64,000 nucleotides of DNA. Origin: Anaerolineae bacterium (lineage in GTDB: Bacteria > Chloroflexota > Anaerolineae > Aggregatilineales > Phototrophicaceae). Positions 28,312 to 36,603 of this stretch are shown in pieces. The notes under the pieces are model-generated. The model searched no databases, was not told the origin of the DNA, and saw only the letters and a list, made by a program, of their open reading frames with translations. Location: the NCBI GenBank assembly GCA_017303635.1, contig JAFLCG010000016.1, positions 88,121 through 152,120 of the forward strand, given 5' to 3'. Position 1 is the first letter of the stretch; the number at the start of each line of letters is the position of its first letter. A program made the translations under genes and the position numbers.

Positions 28312-29787
28312 GTGCTACCCGAATTCCACAGCAAGATTTTCGAAAAAGAACAAGTTCAACTTGGCGATACGACTGAGTACATTGTCCGCGGTGGTCGGCA
28401 CCTGTTCAGCAAATTGCCCGAGGCGTTCGAGGGCATCAAGCAAATCGGGGTGATCGGTTGGTCATCCCAGGGGCCAGCGCAGGCGCAAAATCTCCGCGAT
28501 TCGCTGGAGGGCACCGGGATTAAGGTGGTCATCGGCCTCCGGGCTGGCAGTTCATCCTTCGCTGCGGCGGAGAAAGCCGGTTTTAAGCAGTCTGACGGGA
28601 CGGCTGGTGAGATGTTCGAGGTGATTCGTAACTCGGATATGGTGCTGCTACTGATCTCGGATGCGGCCCAGACACAACAATACCCGGCGATTTTTGAAGC
28701 CATGCGCCCTGGGACCACCCTGGGCCTGTCACACGGCTTTTTGCTCGGCCATCTGCAAAGCATTGGCGCCGACTTCCCGGCCAATATCAACGTGATTGCG
28801 GTGTGCCCTAAGGGTATGGGGCCGTCCGTCCGGCGACTCTATGAACAAGGCAAGTCAGTGAACGGCGCGGGCATTAACAGCAGCTTCGCCGTCTATCGTG
28901 ATGTCAACGGGCGGGCGACCGAATACGCACTCGGTTGGGCGGTTGCCATTGGTGCCCCCGCCATCTTCCAGACCACCCTGGAATCCGAGTACAAGTCCGA
29001 TATTTTTGGCGAACGCGGCATCCTGCTGGGTGCCATTCACGGTCTGGCTGAGGCGCTCTATCGTTGGTTCAAAGCCCATGGGGCTGGTTCTGAAGAAGCT
29101 TTCCTGCGCGCCGCCGAGTCGATCACCGGGCCGATCAGCAAGACCATTAGCAAGCATGGTATCCTGGCAGTCTATGAAGGTCTGAGCGAGGAGGGCAAGG
29201 TCGAGTTCCTCAAGGCGTACTCGGCTGCTTACCACCCGGCTTTTGAAATCCTGATGGAAATCTATATGGATGTGGCCAGTGGGGCGGAAATCCGCAGTGT
29301 CATCAATGCCGATGCCCGCTTCAAACGCTATCCGATGGGCAAGATTGATGGTAACGAGATGTGGACGGTCGGCGAAGGGGTGCGCGCCAAGCGAGTTGAG
29401 AGTGAAATCCCGGTTGACCCGACCACGGCTGGTATTTATATCGCTACCATGATGGCCCAGATTGACCTGCTGACTGAAATGGGACACCCGTATAGTGAAG
29501 TTGCCAACGAGTCGATCATTGAAAGTGTAGACAGTCTGAACCCCTACATGCATTACAAGGGCGTGGCCTACATGATCGACAACTGCTCGACCACGGCCCG
29601 TTTGGGTGCGCGCAAGTGGGCACCGCGTTTTGACTATATTCTGACTCAATTGGCTTTCCCCAAGCTGGAGCAGGGCGGGCAGATTGATGAAGAACTGGCG
29701 GATCGCTTCCTGAACAACAACATCCATCAGGTGTTGAAGGTGGCCGGTGAATTGCGTCCGCCGGTGGATATCAGCGTCGTCGGCTAA
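28312..29787 (+). CDS. ilvC: ketol-acid reductoisomerase, class II (plant/E. coli length)
   Basis: Converts acetolactate or acetohydroxybutyrate to the dihydroxy acid with NADPH and Mg in valine, leucine and isoleucine synthesis. The N-terminal Rossmann domain has IGVIGWSSQGPAQAQNLRDS near residue 44, followed by IGLRAGSSS (NADPH phosphate loop). The rest carries two knotted KARI_C-type halves, ending in NCSTTARLGARKWAPRFDY. At about 491 residues it is the long class II form, and the wording is plant/algal-like. I chose GTG 28312 because AAGGA lies 8 nt before it; GTG 28282 and ATG 28294 are in frame but lack such a site. No other ilv gene is adjacent. A terminator follows. Confidence 0.93.
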   Translation: MLPEFHSKIFEKEQVQLGDTTEYIVRGGRHLFSKLPEAFEGIKQIGVIGWSSQGPAQAQNLRDSLEGTGIKVVIGLRAGSSSFAAAEKAGFKQSDGTAGEMFEVIRNSDMVLLLISDAAQTQQYPAIFEAMRPGTTLGLSHGFLLGHLQSIGADFPANINVIAVCPKGMGPSVRRLYEQGKSVNGAGINSSFAVYRDVNGRATEYALGWAVAIGAPAIFQTTLESEYKSDIFGERGILLGAIHGLAEALYRWFKAHGAGSEEAFLRAAESITGPISKTISKHGILAVYEGLSEEGKVEFLKAYSAAYHPAFEILMEIYMDVASGAEIRSVINADARFKRYPMGKIDGNEMWTVGEGVRAKRVESEIPVDPTTAGIYIATMMAQIDLLTEMGHPYSEVANESIIESVDSLNPYMHYKGVAYMIDNCSTTARLGARKWAPRFDYILTQLAFPKLEQGGQIDEELADRFLNNNIHQVLKVAGELRPPVDISVVG

Positions 29788-29810
29788 AGTTCATCACCAT
29801 GCTGCTTGGG

Positions 29811-29840
29811 CGGGGAGTGTGCCGGATGGTACACTCCCCG
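29811..29840 (+). terminator. rho-independent terminator of ilvC
   Basis: CGGGGAGTGT (29811-29820), ten-base loop, ACACTCCCCG (29831-29840), then TTGTATTTA. Perfect 10-bp GC-rich stem 24 nt after the stop. Confidence 0.85.
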
Positions 29841-29941
29841 TTGTATTTATGGATATAGCTTGATTAATCCTGCTTCTCTGGGTCAATACTTCTCGCAAGT
29901 TTCGTTTTCTTGAGAATGAGTTTTTTGGGAGTAGTTATTTG

Positions 29942-31534
29942 ATGAACCGGACTGGCCCTCTCCCGCAACTGGAATCACTCGCAGCGCACAGCGATGTCTA
30001 CAAAGACTCACAGCGCATGGCAATTCTCGACCTGGGCAGCAACAGCTTCCGCATGATTGTGGTGGAATATGTGCCGGGTTTGAGTTTTAAGGTGGTGGAT
30101 GAAATCGCAGAAAGTGTGCGCCTGAGCGAGGGCATGGGCGAGTCCAATATTTTGCGAGCGGCCGCTATGGATCGGGCGGTGCAGGCGGTACAGATTTTTG
30201 CGGCCTTCTGCCGGGCATCCAGAATCAAGGATATTGTCGCAGTCGGTACGAGTGCCATCCGTGATGCACGTAATCAATCGGCGCTGCTGACGCGACTGAA
30301 AGCGACCACTGGGATTGATGTGCGGGTGCTGAGCGGTGAAGAAGAAGCCCACTACGGCTATCTGGGGGCGATCAACAGCAGCACACTGGTCAACGGCTTC
30401 GTACTGGATATGGGCGGCGGTTCGCTGCAAATCACCCGGGTGGAAGACCGGCGTGCCCGCGAGGCGATCAGCTTTCCGCTAGGGGCGGTCCGTGTGACCG
30501 AACGCTTCCTGACCTCTGATCCGGTCAGGCATGCTGAACTGGAGGCGCTGCGCGAATACCTGAGCCGCCAATTTGGTACCGTGCGCTGGTTCCACTACAA
30601 ACCTGACACTGAGTTGGTTTTTGTGGGCGGTGGTGTCCGCATGCTGGGTCGGTTGGCCCAGAAGATGGAAGGCTATCCGCTGGATATGATGCAGGGTTAC
30701 GTGCTGAGCAGTAATGCTCTGAAAGCCATCCGTAAAACGATAGCCGAGAAGTCGATTGCGGACCGCCGCCGTATTCCCGGCATGAAACCGGAAAGGGCGG
30801 ATATATCACTGGGCAGCGCAGTGGTCGTCTACGAGGCGCTGCGAGCGTCCGGCTTTGAGCAATTGACCATCTCCGCTCAGGGTGTCCGTGGAGGTTTATT
30901 TTATGAGCACTTCCTGCAGGGGGACAGTGAACCTCTGTTTGAAGACGTGCGAAAAGCTTCAGTGCTGAATTTGGCACATATCTATCGTTTTCAGGAACAA
31001 CATGCACTGCACATCGCCCATCTGACGCTGTCCATGCTGGATCAACTTCCCGAAGGGTCGCACCTGTGCCGATCGGTAGAGCGCGAAATCTTATGGGCGG
31101 CTTCGATGCTGCACGATATTGGCGTGGCGATTGATTACAACGACCATCATAAACACGGAGCCTATCTGATTTTGAATGATGGGCTGCCGGGTTTTACTCA
31201 CCGGGAAATCGCGCTGATTGCGCTGCTGACGCGCTATCATCGCAAAGGTGAACCGGTGCTAGGCGAGTTCGAGCGGGTGATGGAACCCGGAGATGCCCGG
31301 CGGTTGCTGCAATTATGCGCGCTGCTGCGGCTGGCAGAGCAACTGGATCGGTCGCGGGATGGGGTCGTGCGGGATGTACGGCTGACGGTGGATGTGGGGA
31401 ACCAGTGGGCGCAGATGGAACTGCTGGCGCGGGGTGATGGTCAGGTCGCACTGTGGTCAGTGCTGCGGCACCGGGACATCTTCCAGCAGGCGTTCGGGCT
31501 GCAACTCGAAGTCACACTGACGCCGGGGGGATGA
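29942..31534 (+). CDS. Ppx/GppA phosphatase family protein with HD domain
   Basis: Exopolyphosphatase/guanosine pentaphosphatase family, acting in the cytosol on polyphosphate or pppGpp. The ASKHA-fold ATPase-like half has AILDLGSNSFRMIVVE near residue 28 and VLDMGGGSLQITRV near 150, with the GAVRVTERF stretch. The C-terminal half carries an HD-type helical domain (SMLHDIGVAIDYNDHHKHGAYLI near 385). The 530-residue length fits the two-domain form. GGGAG lies 10 nt before the ATG; a TTG one codon earlier is possible. Confidence 0.92.
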   Translation: MNRTGPLPQLESLAAHSDVYKDSQRMAILDLGSNSFRMIVVEYVPGLSFKVVDEIAESVRLSEGMGESNILRAAAMDRAVQAVQIFAAFCRASRIKDIVAVGTSAIRDARNQSALLTRLKATTGIDVRVLSGEEEAHYGYLGAINSSTLVNGFVLDMGGGSLQITRVEDRRAREAISFPLGAVRVTERFLTSDPVRHAELEALREYLSRQFGTVRWFHYKPDTELVFVGGGVRMLGRLAQKMEGYPLDMMQGYVLSSNALKAIRKTIAEKSIADRRRIPGMKPERADISLGSAVVVYEALRASGFEQLTISAQGVRGGLFYEHFLQGDSEPLFEDVRKASVLNLAHIYRFQEQHALHIAHLTLSMLDQLPEGSHLCRSVEREILWAASMLHDIGVAIDYNDHHKHGAYLILNDGLPGFTHREIALIALLTRYHRKGEPVLGEFERVMEPGDARRLLQLCALLRLAEQLDRSRDGVVRDVRLTVDVGNQWAQMELLARGDGQVALWSVLRHRDIFQQAFGLQLEVTLTPGG

Positions 31535-31610
31535 CCGTTCACCAGAGGCAGGGACACAAAACTGCAAAGAAGTTTGAGGGCTGTTTCTTGCTACTATGTG
31601 CCAGGAATCA

Positions 31611-31638
31611 AACGGGGTGCTCTTATCGGCACCCCGTT
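31611..31638 (-). terminator. terminator after the DUF3048 gene
   Basis: AACGGGGTGC (31611-31620), 8-nt loop, GCACCCCGTT (31629-31638). Read leftwards it is followed by TGATT. It lies 20 nt past the stop of the DUF3048 gene and may also stop the convergent ppx transcript. Confidence 0.65.
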
Positions 31639-31658
31639 CGCGTAGATCCGACAGCCGT

Positions 31659-32990
31659 TTAGGGGGTTGCTGATGGACTTGGTGTGGGTGTAGCACTCAG
31701 GGCAAGCGCGGTGCCGGTTGCGACCATATCAGCTTGCTGCTCATTGGTGATGACATCCCCAAAACCTCGCACAACCGAGACCCATGACCGTCCCGGCTTG
31801 AGCATGATCGGTTGGTTATTGCCATAGATCAGGACGAGCGCGTTACCCGGTTCGGCATTTTCCCGCCGCCAGAATCCCTGGAACCACTGACCATCCCGGA
31901 ATACCATGACGCGGCCTTGCCCTTCCAGAATGATGTCCAGCGAGGCGGTCTTGCTCTCCGGCTCAAACAAGTCCGGTCGGTCACGATGCTCGGCTTCGAC
32001 CACGATCAGGTTATCCGCCCAGATCTGTTCGCCATCACCAGCATCAATATGGGGTAGACCATCGGTAAAGCGCAAGTAGCGCCCGGTGGCTTCGTCATAT
32101 TGCCAGCGGGCATCCGTCTGACCATACCAGTCGAGGAAGATGTCGTTGGCGATCTGTCCGCCCGCGTCGGGTACTTCGCTGAAGGCTAACCCGCGTGATT
32201 TGGTGCCGGTATTCACATTACGGCGGGTTGCCAAATCCCATAGAACAGTCGTATCCAGGAAGAGGGTATGCTCGAACGGCAGCCCCGGACGTTCAAAACG
32301 GCAGAACCCCGCATTTTCGCAGTTATCACCCTTGAGGGGTGAGAAGAATTGAAAGACGCGGTAAGGGTCTTCTTCATTATTGAGAATCATGTTCTGAATC
32401 GGATCGCTGGTGCCGGAATACGCCAGCAGCGCATTGAACATGGGCACCAGTTGCAGGTCAATCAGCCGAGCACTGCGGACGGAACCGACTTTCGTGGGCG
32501 CGTTGTTACGGAAGATTGCCGCAAAGCGGGTCACGCCACCTTCGGTCTCATATTCCCAGACCATATCTGCCAGGTTAATGCCCGTCTGTGGGCGGACAAT
32601 CGGCGGGTAGTTGGAAATCTTGACGATCAGGTTGCGGCGGTCACGGGCCGCGTCACTGGGGTAAGGCAGACCCGTGAGGGAATTGACTTCTTCAGGATAG
32701 CGGTAAGGGCCGTTGGGAGTAGGCGTGGGGCTTGGGGTTTGTGTCGCGGTCGGCGTGGCCGTTGGCGTGAACGTAACGGTAAAGGTTGCCGTCGGGCTGG
32801 CTGTCGCCGTGGCAGTAGCGGTCGCGGTCGCAGTGGGCCCCGGCGGCGTGTTGGTCGCAAAGGCAAATTCGGTGGGGCGAGGCGTATTGGTCGCAAATTG
32901 AGCAGCAACCAGATTGGTATTGAACCCGGGTATGATGACCAGCAGCATACCCAGAGCAATCCACAACAGAAGACCGAGTCCTCGGCGCAT
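31659..32990 (-). CDS. secreted DUF3048 domain protein with Thr/Pro linker
   Basis: From ATG 32990 (AAGGA 10 nt upstream) the protein has 443 residues; the open frame continues to 33164 without protein-like content. It starts with a signal peptide/anchor (MRRGLGLLLWIALGMLLVII), followed by a linker of about 60 residues made mostly of Thr, Pro and Ala. The globular part begins near NSLTGLPYPSDAARDRRN and contains VKISNYPPIVRPQTGINLAD, VWEYETEGGVTRFAAIF and SVRSARLIDL, which are hallmarks of DUF3048 (YerB-like). Function unknown; probably outside the membrane. The C-terminal tail is again Thr/Pro/Ser-rich. Confidence 0.87.
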   Translation of the reverse strand: MRRGLGLLLWIALGMLLVIIPGFNTNLVAAQFATNTPRPTEFAFATNTPPGPTATATATATATASPTATFTVTFTPTATPTATQTPSPTPTPNGPYRYPEEVNSLTGLPYPSDAARDRRNLIVKISNYPPIVRPQTGINLADMVWEYETEGGVTRFAAIFRNNAPTKVGSVRSARLIDLQLVPMFNALLAYSGTSDPIQNMILNNEEDPYRVFQFFSPLKGDNCENAGFCRFERPGLPFEHTLFLDTTVLWDLATRRNVNTGTKSRGLAFSEVPDAGGQIANDIFLDWYGQTDARWQYDEATGRYLRFTDGLPHIDAGDGEQIWADNLIVVEAEHRDRPDLFEPESKTASLDIILEGQGRVMVFRDGQWFQGFWRRENAEPGNALVLIYGNNQPIMLKPGRSWVSVVRGFGDVITNEQQADMVATGTALALSATPTPSPSATP

Positions 32991-33152
32991 AAAAGGCAAA
33001 TCCTTGAGTTTCGACCGGACAAACAGGGTGGCAGTATACGCAGCACCTGCCGGAATGTATAGGTATGGGTGACAGGACAGGTGTACTAGAGTAAGATGGC
33101 GTAGGCCAATCGTCGGCTTTCTGACTATATTCAATACGGAGCAGCATCTACT

Positions 33153-34016
33153 ATGCCGCAACAACGGCTGCTATTTTCATTTGCTCACCCGGATGATGAA
33201 GCCTTTGGCTCTGGCGGTGTGATTGCCCGCTACGTGGCTGCGGGTGCTGAGGTCTACTATATTTGCGCCACGAACGGCGATGTCGGCACGGTCGATGAAG
33301 CCCATCTCAAGGGCTATAACTCGGTCTCCGAACTGCGTTTAGCTGAATTGGACAAAGCCTCTGCGATCCTCGGCTTCAAAGAAGTCTTTAAGCTCGGCTA
33401 CAAAGACAGCGGCATGATGGGATCGGATACGTCCAAGGATCCTGCCAGCTTGTGGGATACATCGCAGCGCGATTTGCCTCAAATTACCCGGCGAGTTGTG
33501 GAGATCATCCGGCAGGTACGCCCGCAGCTCATCGTCACCTTCAATAAATATGGTGGTTACGGACATCCTGACCATATTGCCATTCAACGAGCGACAACCG
33601 AGGCCTTCCGTCTGGCGGGGGATGCCAGCTATGTGACCGATCAGCCAGCCTATCAGCCCCAAAAGCTGTACTATACCCAAATCCCTGCCATCATGATTCG
33701 GATTGGCGTGGCGATCATGCGGCTGCGGCGGCAAAATCCCCGGCAGATGGGCCGCAACAAAGATATTGATGTGTTGGCGATCCTGGAAAACCTGGAACCG
33801 ACCCATACCCGGGTTCGAATCGCCGAATACTATGACACCTGGACCAAGGCCAGCGAGGCCCATGCCAGTCAATATGGTGGCGGTGGGCTGCTGCGCTTGC
33901 CCACTTGGCTCCGGCAAATGCTAGCACCGAATCAGGGCTTTACGCGAGTGATTCCAGTTCCAGCCTATAATCGGGTGGATGAGACTGATTTATTCGCTGG
34001 TGTGCATCTGGACTGA
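33153..34016 (+). CDS. PIG-L/LmbE family deacetylase
   Basis: Zinc-dependent N-acetylglucosamine-type deacetylase family. The metal motif AHPDDE is at residues 11-16 and the second site GYGHPDH is near 132. GGVIARYVAAGAEVYYICATNGDVG follows as the usual second strand. The 287-residue length is typical. Such enzymes deacetylate sugar conjugates (mycothiol or bacillithiol precursors, or others); the substrate here is open. The next gene starts 2 nt after the stop. It is divergent from the DUF3048 gene. Confidence 0.88.
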   Translation: MPQQRLLFSFAHPDDEAFGSGGVIARYVAAGAEVYYICATNGDVGTVDEAHLKGYNSVSELRLAELDKASAILGFKEVFKLGYKDSGMMGSDTSKDPASLWDTSQRDLPQITRRVVEIIRQVRPQLIVTFNKYGGYGHPDHIAIQRATTEAFRLAGDASYVTDQPAYQPQKLYYTQIPAIMIRIGVAIMRLRRQNPRQMGRNKDIDVLAILENLEPTHTRVRIAEYYDTWTKASEAHASQYGGGGLLRLPTWLRQMLAPNQGFTRVIPVPAYNRVDETDLFAGVHLD

Positions 34017-34018
34017 CT

Positions 34019-34414
34019 ATGACTGCTCAATCCGCTGCTGACTCTCGCCATGCCCGCATCGATCGTTTACTGGATGCGGTTGATTTGCTGCGTGAAGACC
34101 GCCGACCAGAAGCGATTCGTATCCTGCGTGAACTCATCCGCGAGGATGGCGATTTTGAAGATGCCTGGTTGTGGATGAGTGTTGCGGTGGACTCGGTCGA
34201 TCAGAGTGCTGTCTGCCTGGATAATGTGCTCCGGGTCAATCCTGCGAATGCGGCAGCAGCGGGTGCACTCTCCCGGATGCGCGGGCCAGAACTGCAACTG
34301 GAACAACAACGCAAGCGCTTACGTTTCTGGCGGGATCTGGCTTATGGGGCGATGTGGCTGCTGGTGGTGACCTTGCTCTATACGCTGCTATTTACCTTTG
34401 TCGGGATGGGCTAG
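34019..34414 (+). CDS. TPR-like protein with C-terminal membrane helix
   Basis: The 131-residue protein has a helical N-terminal region resembling one to two tetratricopeptide repeats (RRPEAIRILRELIREDGDFEDAWLWMSVAVDS, then QSAVCLDNVLRVNPANAAAAGAL) and a C-terminal hydrophobic helix (MWLLVVTLLYTLLFTFVGMG). It probably sits as a tail-anchored protein. It starts 2 nt after the LmbE-like gene and is likely co-transcribed. Confidence 0.75.
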   Translation: MTAQSAADSRHARIDRLLDAVDLLREDRRPEAIRILRELIREDGDFEDAWLWMSVAVDSVDQSAVCLDNVLRVNPANAAAAGALSRMRGPELQLEQQRKRLRFWRDLAYGAMWLLVVTLLYTLLFTFVGMG

Positions 34415-34448
34415 GCGTCTCTTTGTCGGGGCAGTCTGGTAAGGTTGG

Positions 34449-35279
34449 TCACCGATTCAGAACACCATACCGTCGTCCGACGAATTCCTCACCGGCCGGG
34501 GTTTGCGCCCACAGTAGAAAATCAAGATAGGCCCCTTCTGGTTCACGCAAACCGATGAGGTAGACTGTTGAACGCAGCGGGTATAACGCTGAACTGACGG
34601 TTTCTGGAGTCGGCATCACATTATTGATCCGCAGCGGATGAACACGTCCATCCAGATAACTCATTGAAACATAGCCTATGCCCCCCGGACGATCGGCGAT
34701 GATTTCCACCATGGTTTCGCTGTCCGGCGCGATTTGTACGGTCTGGCTGAGGCTGCGTTGCCCCATGACCATGCGCTCAAATTCTGCGCGTGCACCGGAA
34801 CCCGGTTCGCGGCTGACAACAGTCAGATCGAGTGATGGCCCACCCAGTTGACTCCAATTCTGAATCTGTCCCTGATAAACACGGCGTAATTGCTCCGGGG
34901 TGAGCGTAGGGGTCGGATTAGCGGGGTGGGTGATGATGGCCAGTCCATCCTGGGCTAAGGGCCACGCCATCAAGGGAGCCATGCTCGGACTATCCGGCAG
35001 ATGGGTACTCAGGATATAGGAAGTGTCAGACTGAAGGAGGCTGCCAAGCATTGCATCCAGGTTGCCGGATGCCGTCTCAAAAACTGCGCCAGGGGAGCGC
35101 CTGCTGTAGCCAGATATTAAGTCATTTAAGAGGGGGAGTGCCGAGGTAGTCGCATATAGGCGCAGTTGTACGGTATCTGTGGCCGGGGTAGCCGCAGGTG
35201 ATGAAGGCGGTGTACAACTCATGAGGGCAAGCGCGAGGAGAGCGATGGCGCGCTTCCTACGCCGGGGCTGCCGCTGCAA
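34449..35279 (-). CDS. PstS-like substrate-binding lipoprotein
   Basis: The 276-residue protein has a lipoprotein signal (RKRAIALLALALMSCTPP) and a periplasmic-binding-protein fold resembling phosphate-type binders: LTPEQLRRVYQGQIQNWSQLGG, VVSREPGSGARAEFERMVMG and GGIGYVSMSYLDGRVHPLRIN. These are the characteristic PBP-like (PstS) stretches. No ABC permease or ATPase gene is adjacent, so it may be an orphan binding protein or serve a transporter elsewhere. The ligand could be phosphate, tungstate/molybdate or similar anions. Confidence 0.85.
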   Translation of the reverse strand: MQRQPRRRKRAIALLALALMSCTPPSSPAATPATDTVQLRLYATTSALPLLNDLISGYSRRSPGAVFETASGNLDAMLGSLLQSDTSYILSTHLPDSPSMAPLMAWPLAQDGLAIITHPANPTPTLTPEQLRRVYQGQIQNWSQLGGPSLDLTVVSREPGSGARAEFERMVMGQRSLSQTVQIAPDSETMVEIIADRPGGIGYVSMSYLDGRVHPLRINNVMPTPETVSSALYPLRSTVYLIGLREPEGAYLDFLLWAQTPAGEEFVGRRYGVLNR

Positions 35280-35378
35280 AACGGTGGACTCCTGTGACGA
35301 TGCGACATTTAGTCAACACAGATTGTCCGTCATCGTTACGCAGAACGCCAGTCTGGTGGATAGGGTTATGGGCGGACT

Positions 35379-36506
35379 TTAATGTTCTGCACCGCGCGAA
35401 CGGCTCAGATAGTCGCTCAAAAACGACTGCGTATATTCATTTAAGTTTCCCGCCAGAATAGCGGCACGCATGGCCTGAACATGCTGGATGAGGAAATGAA
35501 TGTTATGCAGGCTGAGCAGCATGGCGCCCAGGATTTCGTCAGCCTTGAGCAAGTGACGGATATATGCGCGGCTAAATTTCTGGCAGCAATAGCAGGTACA
35601 GCCTGCCTCCACCGGCGCAGTATTTGTAGCATGCTCCAGGTTCCGCATGTTCAGCCGTCCGTGACGGGTCATCGCCGCCCCATGCCGGGCAAGGCGAGTC
35701 GGGATGACACAATCAAAGATGTCAATGCCGCGGCTGATAGCTTCACATAGATCATCAGGATCGCCTACACCCATCAGATAGCGTGGCTTATGAGTCGGCA
35801 GCATGGGTACGCTGAAGTCCAATGTGCGGTACATCTCTGACTTGCTCTCGCCAACTGCCAGGCCCCCAACCGCATAACCGGGAAAGTCGAGTTCCTGGGT
35901 GAGGAAGGTGGCCGAACGCTGCCGCAGGTCTTCAAAGATTCCACCCTGCACAATACCAAAAAGCGCCTGTGTCTCATCCGCAGGATGAGCCGCCCGGCAG
36001 CGTACTGCCCAGGCGCTGGTGCGCTCAACAGCGGTTTCGACAATGGCGCGGTCGGTTGGGGTTGGGCACTGGTCGAAGGCCATGATGATGTCTGCGCCCA
36101 GGTTCTCCTGAATCTGCATGGAGCGTTCCGGGGTAAAGCGGTGAGTGCTGCCATCCAGATGACTCCGGAAAGTTACCCCCTGGTCATCAATCTTATTGAT
36201 CTCGGCCAGGCTGAAAACCTGGAAACCGCCCGAGTCCGTCAGAATGGGTCCCGGCCAGGCCATAAACTGATGCAGGCCACCCAGATCACGGACGAGTTCA
36301 GATCCGGGACGCAGGTGTAGATGATAAGTATTCGCCAGCACCAGTGAAGCATTCATCTCGTGCAGGTCGCGCGGCATGACGGCTTTGACCGTCGCCACGG
36401 TGCCAACGGGGGCGAATACCGGTGTCGGAATAGGGCCGTGCGGAGTATGTAAGATTCCGGCGCGAGCGCGCCCATCGGTAGCAAGAATCTCGTAGTGAAA
36501 AGCCAT
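35379..36506 (-). CDS. tgt: queuine/preQ1 tRNA-ribosyltransferase
   Basis: Exchanges the wobble guanine of GUN-anticodon tRNAs for preQ1. The 375-residue length from ATG 36506 matches the family; the frame is open to 36677 but with no family sequence. Key sites: catalytic Asp region LTDSGGFQVFSL near residue 94, DQCPTP near 150, GGLAVGES, the second Asp in FDCVIPTRLARHG near 270, and the zinc site CTCYCCQKFSRAYIRHL near 308. No other queuosine gene is in the window. It is divergent from the murF-alr fusion. Confidence 0.95.
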   Translation of the reverse strand: MAFHYEILATDGRARAGILHTPHGPIPTPVFAPVGTVATVKAVMPRDLHEMNASLVLANTYHLHLRPGSELVRDLGGLHQFMAWPGPILTDSGGFQVFSLAEINKIDDQGVTFRSHLDGSTHRFTPERSMQIQENLGADIIMAFDQCPTPTDRAIVETAVERTSAWAVRCRAAHPADETQALFGIVQGGIFEDLRQRSATFLTQELDFPGYAVGGLAVGESKSEMYRTLDFSVPMLPTHKPRYLMGVGDPDDLCEAISRGIDIFDCVIPTRLARHGAAMTRHGRLNMRNLEHATNTAPVEAGCTCYCCQKFSRAYIRHLLKADEILGAMLLSLHNIHFLIQHVQAMRAAILAGNLNEYTQSFLSDYLSRSRGAEH

Positions 36507-36603
36507 GTGTTTACGCAATCGGGTGAAAATCGCGTGATAGTATATCATAAATGGTTGATGTAATTTCCCTCCTGGGGCCGACAAGCGGGCGATTGGACAG
36601 CGC

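Noticed and set aside
32700..32880. DNA tandem repeat in the DUF3048 gene
   Set aside because: It is the coding sequence of the Thr/Pro/Ala linker; codon-level repetition explains it.
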